From assembly GCA_043101845.1 (NCBI GenBank), contig JBICHN010000011.1:1116001-1180000 (forward strand): DNA of 64,000 nucleotides, read 5' to 3'. Shown here piece by piece: positions 52,647 to 61,062 of the stretch; within the stretch, counting starts at the first letter, position 1; each line of letters starts with the position of its first letter. Source of the DNA: JBICHN01 sp043101845. Lineage in GTDB: Bacteria > Planctomycetota > Phycisphaerae > Phycisphaerales > UBA5793. The notes under the pieces were generated by a model. It was not told the DNA's origin and ran no database searches. It saw nothing but the letters and a program-made list of their open reading frames with translations. The position numbers were made by a program, and so were the translations under genes.

Positions 52647-54281
52647 TCAACTCGCAGACTGGTACATCCGACGCCCGTTCATCTTCGGCACGACCGCGAC
52701 CACCCGGACCCCCGGAATGGCCTGCGCCTGCCGACTGCTGAGCAGCGTCTGGTTCAGGTAGTCATAGCCGACCGGCAGCACGAGCGCCGTAAACAGTCCG
52801 ATCGCAAGCGCAAGAATGCCCGCGAGGAGCATATTCGGATAATCCGGCTTCTTGCGGTTCAGCACGGTCGTGTGCTCGGCGATGACGAGCGACTTGAAGA
52901 CCGGCGTCGAAGTCAACATGTTTTCGACATCGCGAAGCTTCGAGTAATACCGGTTGTAATCCTCTTCGTCCTTCTTCGCGAGCCGCTGAAGCTTCTCGAG
53001 CTCGGCCTGGTTGAGGATCGCGGCCTTCTGTGCTTCGGTAAGCGTTAGGATCGCCGCTTCGAGGCCGCGTTCGCGCGCCTCGATGCCGGCTTTCTGCACT
53101 TGAAGCCCACTCCAGCGCTGATACGCCTCGTTGTGCTTCGGACTCAGTGTCTTCGTGACGCGCTGTGAGTCTGTCGTCCGACTCTCTTCAGTGAGCCGAA
53201 TGTCGTCGAGTTCCTTCTGCAGGGCGTCGATCACGGCTCGCTGCGCGGCGACTCGGGGGCTCTGCGGGCCGTATCGCTGCTCGAGCTGGCTGAGCTCCGA
53301 CCGGGCGTTCGCGAGATTGATCTGCAACTGCTCCGACGAGCGGAACGCGCTCGCCGACCCCGCCGTGTCGGCCGTCACCTCGACGAACTCGGGAATGTCC
53401 TTCAACTGGTCATACGCGCTGTCGATCTGCGCCTGGATGCGATCGAGTTCGAGCTGCAGCGTCGCTTCCTCTTCCTGCAGGTCGAAGAGCGCGGAGGAAT
53501 ACTGCTCCGGCGCCGCGCTCGGCGACGAGATGCGCGCTTCGGTGATCGTCTGCTGATTCGACGCGATCCGATCCTCGTAGTCCGCGACCTTGCCACGGAG
53601 GTCTTCCGCGACGGTCTCGACGCGCGTGCGGAAGATCTTGTCCATTTCCTCCTGCAGAAGCCGAAGAATCGTGTCACCGACCTCGACCGTCTTGTCCGGG
53701 TTGTCACCGTAGATGAGCAGCGGGATCGTTGTCGTCTTCTCGAGCGACGCCGCGGTAACCCAGGTCGAACTCAACTCATCGAGCGCCTTGTATTTCCAGT
53801 CGGGCTCGCCCGCGGGCCGGATGAGCCGGATGGGGGCGGTGATCGTCGACGCGATGAGCTTCTTGATGCGTGTGCGCGGGTCGGTCCGCTGGGCCTGCTG
53901 CTGGAAGTACTGGTCGAGATCGAGTTCGTCGACGACCTTCCGCAGGAAGGTCAGGCTGTTCATGATCTCGACCATGTTTCCGCCGAGCGTGTCCGGCTCG
54001 ACGATGCCGCCTGAGGTCCGCATTTCGTCGGCGATGACGACATCCGGAAGCGCCTGCGGGTAGATCTGGATCTTCGCCTGTCCCTCCCAGCGCGGGCTCA
54101 CGAGCCAGGTCGAGAAGAGCACGAGGAAGACCGAGAGCACGAACAGGATGATGACGGCGATCCAATGCCGCCGCCAGGACCGGACGAAGTTCTCGACCAT
54201 CATCGAGCGGACTTCGGGCAGAGGCCAGCCCTCCCGATCGAAGCCGAGCGGCGCCGTTTCTTTGTGCGTTTCAGGGCTCAT
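52647..54281 (-). CDS. Polysaccharide copolymerase (Wzz/GumC-type), copy 2
   Basis: The 544-aa protein has a cytoplasmic start with VENFVRSWRRHW, a membrane helix (about 40-62, IAVIILFVLSVFLVLFSTWLV), a Wzz domain (EGQAKIQIYPQALPD), extended coiled coils (about 215-455) and a second helix near residue 490 (MLLAGILALAIGLFTALVLPVG). It is the first gene of a long same-strand block (copolymerase 2, pseudokinase 2, Wzy, copolymerase 1, pseudokinase 1, glycosyltransferase). It ends in a short cytoplasmic tail without ATPase motifs. Confidence 0.85.
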   Translation of the reverse strand: MSPETHKETAPLGFDREGWPLPEVRSMMVENFVRSWRRHWIAVIILFVLSVFLVLFSTWLVSPRWEGQAKIQIYPQALPDVVIADEMRTSGGIVEPDTLGGNMVEIMNSLTFLRKVVDELDLDQYFQQQAQRTDPRTRIKKLIASTITAPIRLIRPAGEPDWKYKALDELSSTWVTAASLEKTTTIPLLIYGDNPDKTVEVGDTILRLLQEEMDKIFRTRVETVAEDLRGKVADYEDRIASNQQTITEARISSPSAAPEQYSSALFDLQEEEATLQLELDRIQAQIDSAYDQLKDIPEFVEVTADTAGSASAFRSSEQLQINLANARSELSQLEQRYGPQSPRVAAQRAVIDALQKELDDIRLTEESRTTDSQRVTKTLSPKHNEAYQRWSGLQVQKAGIEARERGLEAAILTLTEAQKAAILNQAELEKLQRLAKKDEEDYNRYYSKLRDVENMLTSTPVFKSLVIAEHTTVLNRKKPDYPNMLLAGILALAIGLFTALVLPVGYDYLNQTLLSSRQAQAIPGVRVVAVVPKMNGRRMYQSAS

Positions 54282-54363
54282 AAGTGGTTTGGTTCTCGCC
54301 GCGGTTGGGGGTTCGCGCGCGGGACGGGCGATAATCCCATCGCGCGCGGGGGTTTCGGGTCAC

Positions 54364-54392
54364 AGACTAGCAACGCCTCGACCGCTCGTAAA
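54364..54392 (-). promoter_or_regulatory. Weak candidate promoter for the exopolysaccharide operon
   Basis: On the minus strand TTTACG (54392-54387) and TAGTCT (54369-54364) are 17 bases apart, about 85 bases before the copolymerase 2 start, in the 176-base gap after the deacetylase gene. The match to sigma-70 is modest. The rest of the gap shows no gene. Confidence 0.25.
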
Positions 54393-54457
54393 GCGGGAGA
54401 GCCGCTCATCCTTCGCATCTCGACCGGGGATCGCGACTTCGCGACTCGACGCGAACC

Positions 54458-55381
54458 TTATTGCACGCCCGCCGCCGTCTCCACCGCCCCGGATCCATTC
54501 CGACCCGCGGCTTCGAGCCCGCGTGTCGTCTCTGCCGTCGCCTCCTGAAAATGCCTCGCGCGTCCGCCCCGGATGAGCGTCTTGAGCCGGACATACCGCT
54601 CGAACCATCCACGCATCGCCAGACCCATCCGCCGATCCGTTCGCAGCCATGCGGAGCCGACCCGCGGCCAGGCGAAGCAATCGGCGATCGAGACACGCGA
54701 GGAGAACTCGAGCGTGACCCCGGCGCTCATCTCCGCCTGCTGCATCGCCTTCCGCGTGTCCTCGTTGTGCTGCCCGTACGGATACGCAAGGACATCGCCG
54801 GCGGATCCGAACCATTCATGAATCGCCTCGCGACTCCGGGCGATCTGTTCAAGCTGGGCGGCGGAAGAGAGGTGGGGCAGGACCGGGTGCTCATGCGTGT
54901 GCGGCAGAATCTCCCAGCCATCGTCTCTCAGGCGGTCGAGCCCCTGCCGATCGAGGAGGGGTCGCTCGCGGTAGGGAGCGGGCAGACGATACCACTCCGG
55001 TCGCCGGCCGACCTGGCCGGTGACCACGAAAGTCGAGCCCGAGTAGCCGTGTTCGCGGAGGATCGGCGCCGCAATCTCGAGCACGGACGGCATCGCATCG
55101 TCAAAGGTCAGCGCCATCGACCTGGGCGGGAGCGCTTCGCCGGCCCGAATCCGTCGCGCCGCTTCGGAGAGACCGAGAGCGTTCCAGCCATGCTCGCGCA
55201 ACCACCGCACCTGCCGCTCGAATGCGCTCCGCGTAAGCGAAATCGAGGTTCCGAAATCGTCGATGCTGTGATAGACGAGGATCGGAAAGTGAACAGATCT
55301 CAAGGGGCCATCCTCTGCGGACCGACGGGGGATGATACCGACGCCACTGGCGCCAGCATCGGCGAGGAACGGCCCACGCAT
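54458..55381 (-). CDS. Polysaccharide deacetylase (NodB-homology, CE4 family)
   Basis: About 307 aa from ATG 55381. The domain starts at PILVYHSIDDFGTSI, has the catalytic Asp pair in ALTFDDAMPS (TFDDA), a FVVTGQVGRRPEWY strand and the metal histidine motif LPHTHEHPVLPHLS, then VLAYPYGQHNEDTRKAM. These are the CE4 motifs for removing acetyl groups from sugars such as N-acetylglucosamine. The start is unsettled: TTG 55303 with GAGG 8 bases before it is an alternative, because the frame upstream overlaps the divergent export gene's promoter region. It lies upstream of the copolymerase operon on the same strand. Confidence 0.85.
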   Translation of the reverse strand: MRGPFLADAGASGVGIIPRRSAEDGPLRSVHFPILVYHSIDDFGTSISLTRSAFERQVRWLREHGWNALGLSEAARRIRAGEALPPRSMALTFDDAMPSVLEIAAPILREHGYSGSTFVVTGQVGRRPEWYRLPAPYRERPLLDRQGLDRLRDDGWEILPHTHEHPVLPHLSSAAQLEQIARSREAIHEWFGSAGDVLAYPYGQHNEDTRKAMQQAEMSAGVTLEFSSRVSIADCFAWPRVGSAWLRTDRRMGLAMRGWFERYVRLKTLIRGGRARHFQEATAETTRGLEAAGRNGSGAVETAAGVQ

Positions 55382-55491
55382 GCATCCTTTTTTGCTTCGG
55401 GGCCGCGGGTTGCGACCACCGTGCATCTTGCCATAATGGCTGGACCCGCCTTTGATGGCGTCCAACGCCAGCCTCTTGGAGACAGCGAGCA

Positions 55492-56325
55492 ATGGGACAT
55501 GTCGCAGAACGAGCGCGAACCGCTCCTCGACGGATCATCCAGACCGTCCTCGTCGCAGCGATCGGGTTCGTGAGCGTCGGCTGCAATCAGGTCGCTCCGA
55601 CGGTCGAGCCGGCCGCGGGCATGACGGCGCCGCGCGATGGCGTCGGCGTTGACGGCGGCGTGTTGCCCGATCGCCTGCCCTACACGCTCGCCGAGGGCGA
55701 TCAGATCAGCATCAAGATGTACGACGATGAGAAACTCGATCTCGATGTGCGACTCGACTCGGACGGCGGCTTCCAGTATCCGTACCTCAATCGCGTTCGC
55801 GCCACGGGCCTCACGACGAGCGACCTCGCGAAGAAAATCCGCATGGGGCTCGAGCCGTACTATGTCGAACCGAATGTCACGGTAAACCTCGTGAGCCAGG
55901 AACAGCAGTATGTGAATGTGCTCGGCGAGGTGGCGCGTCCGGGACGGATCGAACTCGATCGCGGCATGCGCATCACCGACGCCCTCGCCATGGCGGGCGA
56001 TCTCACACGCACCGGTTCGCGCGAGCGCGTCGTTCTCATTCGCCGCGTCGCCGAAGAGGAGATCGCCGCGGGCTTCTTCAATTACAAGGAAGCCCTGCAC
56101 AATCCGCTGAGCGATGCGTTCGCGAGCAACATCCTCCTGCAGCGCGGCGACATGATCTTCGTGCCGCGCAGCGATCGCGCCCAGTGGGAGTCCGCCTTCC
56201 AGTTCATCAGCACCATCGTCGATCCGATCGTCGATGTCGAGCGCGCCATCGTGCTCTATCCGGATGTGCGTGATGTGCTCGAGACTGGCGAGAAGGATCG
56301 CGGATCGACCATCATTGTCCGATGA
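55492..56325 (+). CDS. Polysaccharide export outer-membrane lipoprotein (Wza-like)
   Basis: The 277-aa protein has a signal peptide with lipobox FVSVGC (Cys about residue 31), a Poly_export domain starting YTLAEGDQISIKMYDDEKL, and an SLBB-type segment YVNVLGEVARPGRIELDRG followed by ITDALAMAGDLT. It forms the outer-membrane pore for polysaccharide. It overlaps the following glycosyltransferase by 4 bases (ATGA) and is divergent from the deacetylase. Together with the minus-strand block it completes an export route. Confidence 0.9.
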   Translation: MGHVAERARTAPRRIIQTVLVAAIGFVSVGCNQVAPTVEPAAGMTAPRDGVGVDGGVLPDRLPYTLAEGDQISIKMYDDEKLDLDVRLDSDGGFQYPYLNRVRATGLTTSDLAKKIRMGLEPYYVEPNVTVNLVSQEQQYVNVLGEVARPGRIELDRGMRITDALAMAGDLTRTGSRERVVLIRRVAEEEIAAGFFNYKEALHNPLSDAFASNILLQRGDMIFVPRSDRAQWESAFQFISTIVDPIVDVERAIVLYPDVRDVLETGEKDRGSTIIVR

Positions 56326-57584
56326 CCGCGGCGGCCGTCGATACGGATGAATCAAAAGGGCCGGCCGTCGGCGACGCCGAACCGCTCGGACGCGGCGGCG
56401 CGCGGACCGATCGCCCGCTTCGTATCGCGTATTGCATGAGTCGAACGCTGGAGCGGTACCAGGGGACCTACGGCCGATACATCGGCCAGGCGCGACTCCT
56501 GCGCGACCTCGGTCACGCCGTCACCGTTTTTGGGGTCAACCGGGAGATGAACCTCCCGGAGGACGAAGAGCATTACGGCGTCCGCGTTCATCGCGTCCCG
56601 GTGCGCGCGCTGAACTGGGCCGGCCCCCGCAACGCGACGAACTTCCTCAAAATGCACCGCGCGCAGTTCGACCGCATCGCCGCCGAGGGATTCGACGCGG
56701 TGAAGGTCGTTGGCCTCGACATGTCACCGATGGTGCGCATGGTGAAGCGGAAGCTCGGGCTTCCGGTCATCTTCGACATGCACGAACCGAAGCAGTATTC
56801 GTTCTGGACCGGTCCGCGTCGACTGTTGCTGCCGCTGCTCTATCGCGTCGAACGCCGCGCCGCCCGCGCCGCCGACGCGGTGCAGGTCACGAGTGAATGG
56901 CAGCGGAGCAAATATCGCAAGTGGGGGTGCGACGATGTGACGATCGTCGGCAACCAGCCGCTGTGGGATGAACGCATCGACGAGTGGCCGGAAGGGAAGT
57001 TTGACGAGGTTCGCGCCGGAGGCCCCGTCGTCTTCGGCCGGCTCGGCACGGTGTACAAGGGCACGGGGCTCGACGAACTGCTCCGCGCCTTTGCGCAGGT
57101 CTACGCGAAGTTTCCGGATCGCGCGCGACTGCGCATGGCAGGCAAGGTCGCCGACTACTACCAGGAAGAGTTCGAGCGCACGATCGAACCCTACCGTGAC
57201 GGGCTCATTCTTTCCGGCGCCTACATCACGACGGACATGCCCGCGCTCTACGGCGAAATGCATGTTTCCGTGCTGCCCTATCTCATGGACGCGAACTTCA
57301 GCTTCATCAACCCGAGCAAGTTCTACGACTCGATCGGCAACGCGACGGCCGTGGTCATGACGCCCATTGGCGACATGGGCGCCATCGTTCCCCGCGTCCG
57401 CTGCGGTAAACTCATCGATCCGGAGCGCATCGACACGATCGTGCAGGCGATGACGGACTACCTCGAGCGTCCTGAAACGATCGTAGAAGACGCCCGCCGC
57501 GGCTTTGAGGCCTCACTCGGCGAATTCTCCTGGAAGGCGAATCAGCGGCAGCTCGAGGAGACCTTCCAGAAGATCGTGGGTTGA
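56322..57584 (+). CDS. Glycosyltransferase, GT4-like family (second)
   Basis: The 420-aa protein has an N-terminal tail of 30 low-complexity residues, then RIAYCMSRTLERYQGTYGRYIG at the acceptor fold, LGLPVIFDMHEPKQYSFW, and a donor half with GPVVFGRLGTVYKGTGLDELLRAF and MHVSVLPYLMDANFSFINPSKFYD. The pattern is GT-B. It overlaps the export gene by 4 bases, so these two are one operon. Donor and acceptor are unknown. Confidence 0.83.
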   Translation: MTAAAVDTDESKGPAVGDAEPLGRGGARTDRPLRIAYCMSRTLERYQGTYGRYIGQARLLRDLGHAVTVFGVNREMNLPEDEEHYGVRVHRVPVRALNWAGPRNATNFLKMHRAQFDRIAAEGFDAVKVVGLDMSPMVRMVKRKLGLPVIFDMHEPKQYSFWTGPRRLLLPLLYRVERRAARAADAVQVTSEWQRSKYRKWGCDDVTIVGNQPLWDERIDEWPEGKFDEVRAGGPVVFGRLGTVYKGTGLDELLRAFAQVYAKFPDRARLRMAGKVADYYQEEFERTIEPYRDGLILSGAYITTDMPALYGEMHVSVLPYLMDANFSFINPSKFYDSIGNATAVVMTPIGDMGAIVPRVRCGKLIDPERIDTIVQAMTDYLERPETIVEDARRGFEASLGEFSWKANQRQLEETFQKIVG

Positions 57585-57628
57585 GCTGATTCGATTCCAC
57601 CGAAAGGTTGAAGTGATCGACCGCCGGG

Positions 57629-58267
57629 TCAGGTGATCGACGCGTCGGCTTCGGCGACGGCGCGACCGAAGGCGCGGATAAGCGCCGGGTCCTTCACGCC
57701 GCGCTCGCGTTCGACGCCGCTCGACACATCGACCGCGAACGGTCGCGCGACTCGGATCGCTTCGCCGACATTCTCTGGAGTCAATCCGCCCGCGAGCATG
57801 ACCGGCGACTCCATCTCGTCCATGAGCGGCGGCAATGCGGTCCAGTCGAACGCCTCGCCCATTCCGCCGGAAGAGCCGTCGATCAGGAGCATCGCGAGAT
57901 CGAGGTTGTCGCCCCAGCGCCGAATCGTGTCGGCGTCGAACTGCACGGCCTTGATGATCGGGAATTCCGTCGCGAGCGCCGCCGCGTCGGCCGGCGACTC
58001 GTCGCCGTGAAGCTGAATGATGTTCACGAACGCCTGCTCGGCGATGTTCGCGACCTCGCTGGGATGCAGATCAACAAAGAGTCCAACCGCGTCGACAAAC
58101 GGCGGCAGCATGAGCGCGAGATCGGCCGCGATTTCAGGCTCGATATAGCGCGGCGACTTCCGGTGAAACACGAACCCGACCGCGTCGGCGCCGGCGTCGA
58201 CCGCCGCATCGACATCGCTCTCGGTCTTCAATCCGCAGAACTTAATGCGCGTGCGCTGATGACTCAT
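57629..58267 (-). CDS. trpF: Phosphoribosylanthranilate isomerase
   Basis: TrpF (212 aa) isomerises phosphoribosylanthranilate in tryptophan synthesis. The (beta/alpha)8 barrel starts RIKFCGLKTESDVDAAVDAG (catalytic Cys in the KxCG motif) and has VNIIQLHGDES, LLIDGSSGGMGEAFDW and VMLAGGLTPENVGEAI. The catalytic Asp is in FAVDVSSGVE. No other trp genes are nearby. Its ATG overlaps the stop of the acetyltransferase gene (ATGA), so it is probably cotranscribed with it. Confidence 0.93.
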   Translation of the reverse strand: MSHQRTRIKFCGLKTESDVDAAVDAGADAVGFVFHRKSPRYIEPEIAADLALMLPPFVDAVGLFVDLHPSEVANIAEQAFVNIIQLHGDESPADAAALATEFPIIKAVQFDADTIRRWGDNLDLAMLLIDGSSGGMGEAFDWTALPPLMDEMESPVMLAGGLTPENVGEAIRVARPFAVDVSSGVERERGVKDPALIRAFGRAVAEADASIT

Positions 58268-59100
58268 GTGCCGCTCCGCCGGTAGACCTCAAAATCAATG
58301 AGTCGCCGCATGCCGCGTTGTTCGTAGAAGTGGATCGCGCGGGCGTTGTCCGGATGGCACTCGAGCGCGATCACCTTGAATTGGCTTCGTGCGCACAGCT
58401 CGAGGAGGCGCAGGAAGAGCGACGACATGACGCCGCGTTCGCGGAAATCCGGATGCGTTGCGAGATCCCAGAGGAGTCCGACCTCGCCCGCCGCGAAGAC
58501 GCCGCCGGCGGCGACAAGCGAGCCGTCGAGTCGACCGACGAGCATGTCGAGCCGGGTGTCGTCGAGCATCTCGAGCTGGCAGTCGGCGAGTTCATCGGGA
58601 CCCGTCGTCGAGCCGTCGGCCGCGGCCGCCGCCGCGATGACGCGCCGGAGTTCCCGGTACTGCGGCGCCGCCGCCCGCGCGGGTAGGATCTGCAGGTCGA
58701 GTTCAGGCGGCGTGTCGAGCGACGGCGCTTGATCCATCCGCATGACGCGTACTTCGTGACGAACGAGCGACCTCGCTTCGAGCGCCGCGCGAAACTCGCC
58801 CGAGACTTCAAGATCGTTCGGCGCCCACAGCCGCGGGGGCTGACCGCCGGCGTCAGCCGCGGCGCGCTCGAGTTGTTCGATGACCTCCACCGCGACCGAC
58901 CCATCGGGCATCCGGAGGTCGTACACCGCGTTGACGCCGTCGACCGTTGGCCGCTCCGCGTTGACGAGAAGCGTTCCGCCCTCGAGTTCATGGCGCGCGG
59001 CGGAGAGCGCGCCGAGTTCGGCGTTCGCCCGCTTCACCGCCCGCACCAGCGCCTCGGGCGCCGCGGCGGCCGTCGTCGTACCGATGACCGGTAACTCCAT
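58264..59100 (-). CDS. GNAT-family N-acetyltransferase
   Basis: From ATG 59100 the protein has 278 aa. The C-terminal half is a GNAT fold: the beta strand SLVAAGGVFAAGEVGLLWDLAT and the acetyl-CoA loop region HPDFRERGVMSSLFLRLLELC, then VIALECHPDNARAIHFYEQRGMRR. The N-terminal half (about 1-135) is not recognised but also has an alpha/beta pattern, so a double GNAT-like layout is possible. The frame is open to 59277; the start is chosen because the earlier residues look like spacer. Substrate is unknown. Its stop overlaps the trpF start. Confidence 0.78.
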   Translation of the reverse strand: MELPVIGTTTAAAAPEALVRAVKRANAELGALSAARHELEGGTLLVNAERPTVDGVNAVYDLRMPDGSVAVEVIEQLERAAADAGGQPPRLWAPNDLEVSGEFRAALEARSLVRHEVRVMRMDQAPSLDTPPELDLQILPARAAAPQYRELRRVIAAAAAADGSTTGPDELADCQLEMLDDTRLDMLVGRLDGSLVAAGGVFAAGEVGLLWDLATHPDFRERGVMSSLFLRLLELCARSQFKVIALECHPDNARAIHFYEQRGMRRLIDFEVYRRSGT

Positions 59101-59304
59101 GGGCAACGGTAGGAGGCGAACTGGAGACGGGTGATCTCGAGACGCCGCCGTGAACAGTGTGGCGTGACGACCACATGGAATGTCGCGAGAACGCCACGGT
59201 CGCCCGTCCAGAGCCCGCTCGGGGCCGTCGGTCGCGAGTGGCCTAGCGTTTGATGGAGGAAAGATGACGCTCTGCAACGGGCGGATGGGAGAGGACTGAT
59301 CGAC

Positions 59305-59736
59305 ATGACCAAGATGCGACTCAGCGGCGCCTTCATTGCGCTGGCCGGCGTTTCGGCGCTCGGCTTCGGCTGCGCGACGGGCGACTCTTCCGTATCGACG
59401 CGCTCCGAGACGGACCGACGAGTGGTCTACTCAACGCCGTATCGTGGCTCGTCGGCTTCACTCGCGGGCGATCCGATGGCGCCGTCGCTTCTCTTTGCGA
59501 CTCCATCCATGCAGGCCCTCGTCTCCGATGCGGACCAGTACGCCTCCTTCGGACCCGGTGACTGGGAGTATGCCCGGAATGACCCGACCCTCGGCGCCGT
59601 CGATCGGCTGCCGCAACCGTCTTTCGGGTATTTCGAGATCGTCCAGTACGAGTCGATTCGCGATTACGGGGGGCGTCCCCGGTACCACGGTCGACGGACG
59701 ATCTGGTCGGTCGAACGGGGGTTCGGGGAGCCCTGA
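59305..59736 (+). CDS. Hypothetical lipoprotein
   Basis: The 143-aa protein has a basic start (MTKMRLSGAF), a hydrophobic core and a lipobox LGFGC (Cys about residue 23), followed by a Ser/Thr-rich linker and about 85 residues without recognised family, rich in Tyr and Arg. It is divergent from the acetyltransferase gene. The 204-base gap before it (59101-59304) holds only a GAGAGGA-type ribosome binding region. Confidence 0.6.
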   Translation: MTKMRLSGAFIALAGVSALGFGCATGDSSVSTRSETDRRVVYSTPYRGSSASLAGDPMAPSLLFATPSMQALVSDADQYASFGPGDWEYARNDPTLGAVDRLPQPSFGYFEIVQYESIRDYGGRPRYHGRRTIWSVERGFGEP

Positions 59737-59796
59737 TGGACGGCAAAATCCTGTCGGTGATTACGCGCCGCGCGTCGCCGCTTCCCATTCCTTCAC

Positions 59797-59825
59797 TTGA
59801 CGCAAGTCCTATTCCCTGCCATACT
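59797..59825 (+). promoter_or_regulatory. Sigma-70-like promoter for the HU gene
   Basis: TTGACG (59797-59802) and CATACT (59820-59825) are exactly 17 bases apart, with five and four matches to the consensus. It lies about 115 bases upstream of the HU start. This would give a leader of about 110 bases; I see no strong structure in it. Confidence 0.6.
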
Positions 59826-59943
59826 CACGGCGTTGGGCGGCCGAGTCGCGGTCACGACGGAACTGCTCCGCGTGGTGGTGTTTGCGGAGTGGCGGGGACG
59901 CGTTTCGGACCGTCCAGATCAATCCCTGCGAAGGGGGATCCGG

Positions 59944-60360
59944 ATGTCGTCAAATGTGACCAAGAAGGATCTCGTTGACGAAGTCGTGAACCGCACGAAG
60001 GAGAAGCGGGTCGCGGTCAAGGAGATCATTCAGAGCTTCCTGGATGTGCTCATCGACGAGCTGGGAGAAGGGCGACGCATCGAGCTGCGCGATTTCGGAG
60101 TCTTTGAGGTGAAGGAACGCGCTGCCCGTATCGCTCAGAATCCCAAAACGCTCGAGAAAGTGAAAGTCCCACCGAAGCGCTCGGTTAAGTTCAAGGCCGG
60201 ACGGCTCATGAAGGAAAAGGTCGCGGACCTTCCCGCGGACGGCGACGACGAATCGCCGAAGGCCGCCGGATCGACGCGGCATGACGGCGCCGAGCGTCGT
60301 CGCGAAGAGCCACCGGTCGTCGAGGTCTCCGAACGCGTTCGTTCATCGGTCGGAGGATGA
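59944..60360 (+). CDS. HU/IHF-family DNA-binding protein
   Basis: The 138-aa protein begins MSSNVTKKDLVDEVV and has the HU pattern: helices, then RRIELRDFGVFEVKERAAR and the arm with NPKTLEKVKVPPKRSVKFKAG. Residues 95-138 form a charged tail (DDESPKAAG..., RRREEPP) not found in ordinary HU of about 90 aa. It binds and bends DNA in the nucleoid. ATG 59944 is preferred because the upstream open frame (from 59797) has no HU features. Choice between HU and IHF is not clear. Confidence 0.9.
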   Translation: MSSNVTKKDLVDEVVNRTKEKRVAVKEIIQSFLDVLIDELGEGRRIELRDFGVFEVKERAARIAQNPKTLEKVKVPPKRSVKFKAGRLMKEKVADLPADGDDESPKAAGSTRHDGAERRREEPPVVEVSERVRSSVGG

Positions 60361-60452
60361 CGCCAGACGAGTGGAGCGTGTCGGGTCGGGGGAGTGTTGT
60401 AAGGGGGCGCCGCCGACAGGGCCGATCAGGAATCCATCGCCGTCACAGACTG

Positions 60453-60479
60453 GCGCCACAGTTCGATCAACTGCGGCGC
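60453..60479 (+). terminator. Imperfect hairpin downstream of HU
   Basis: GCGCC-A-CAGTT pairs with AACTG-C-GGCGC (one mismatch in an 11-bp stem) across a 5-base loop, about 92 bases after the HU stop. No T-run follows. It may be a 3'-end element of the HU transcript. Otherwise the 252-base region 60361-60612 holds only this and the next terminator. Confidence 0.35.
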
Positions 60480-60540
60480 TGAATCTGATGTGATGGCTGC
60501 GCGCGCCGGTGCCCGACCCTATTTCGTTCTGACTCACGAG

Positions 60541-60574
60541 AAAAAAGCGCCCGCGACGATGCCGCCGCGGGCGC
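60541..60574 (-). terminator. Intrinsic terminator for the minus-strand gene at 60613
   Basis: GCGCCCGCG and CGCGGGCGC form a perfect 9-bp stem with a 10-base loop. On the minus strand it is followed by TTTTTT (60546-60541). It lies 38 bases after the stop of the small exported protein gene and also faces the HU gene from the other side. Confidence 0.75.
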
Positions 60575-60612
60575 TCTTCGTTGCGCTCGTCACGCCTGGG
60601 CGTAATCTGAGG

Positions 60613-60933
60613 TCAGCGGTCGCGATGCGCTCGTATGGAGCGCGCCACGAGGATGCGACCGTCGCGTGTGCGGCGAACCTGCGCGACGACGAAGGCTCGG
60701 TCGCCCCTCTGCAGAGCGCCAAGTCGAACCCGTTCGCCGTTGAGCCCGATCGCGGTGTCCGGAGTCACCCGGATGCGCACATCACCGTCGCGCGTGTGCA
60801 AAATGATTCCCGCATCACCCACCGCCGCGATGACGCCGTTGAGTTCGACGATTCGACCATCATCGGCGACTACGCCCGATGACAACCAGCCCACGCACAG
60901 AACCGCCAACAACAATGCCAGACTCTTCTTCAC
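60613..60933 (-). CDS. Small exported protein with a DUF5666-like domain
   Basis: GTG 60933 is preceded by AAGGAG at ideal spacing, better than the ATG at 60954. From it the protein has 106 aa: a clear signal peptide (MKKSLALLLAVLCVGWLSSGVVA) and a small beta domain, GRIVELNGVIAAVGDAGIILH, then RVTPDTAIGLNGERV and LQRGDRAFVVAQV. This resembles DUF5666/OB-like domains of exported proteins. It lies downstream of the permease gene on the same strand. Confidence 0.7.
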   Translation of the reverse strand: MKKSLALLLAVLCVGWLSSGVVADDGRIVELNGVIAAVGDAGIILHTRDGDVRIRVTPDTAIGLNGERVRLGALQRGDRAFVVAQVRRTRDGRILVARSIRAHRDR

Positions 60934-61062
60934 GATGCTTCTCCTTCTTTCCATCGAGGGACCTCTCGCGTCCCTGTCATTCCGGCCCCCACGAGAAGTC
61001 CTCATTCGTGCGAACGAAAGAGTTCAGGAGGTTATTGCCCCGCGTTCATCTTTTTTGGGCCG

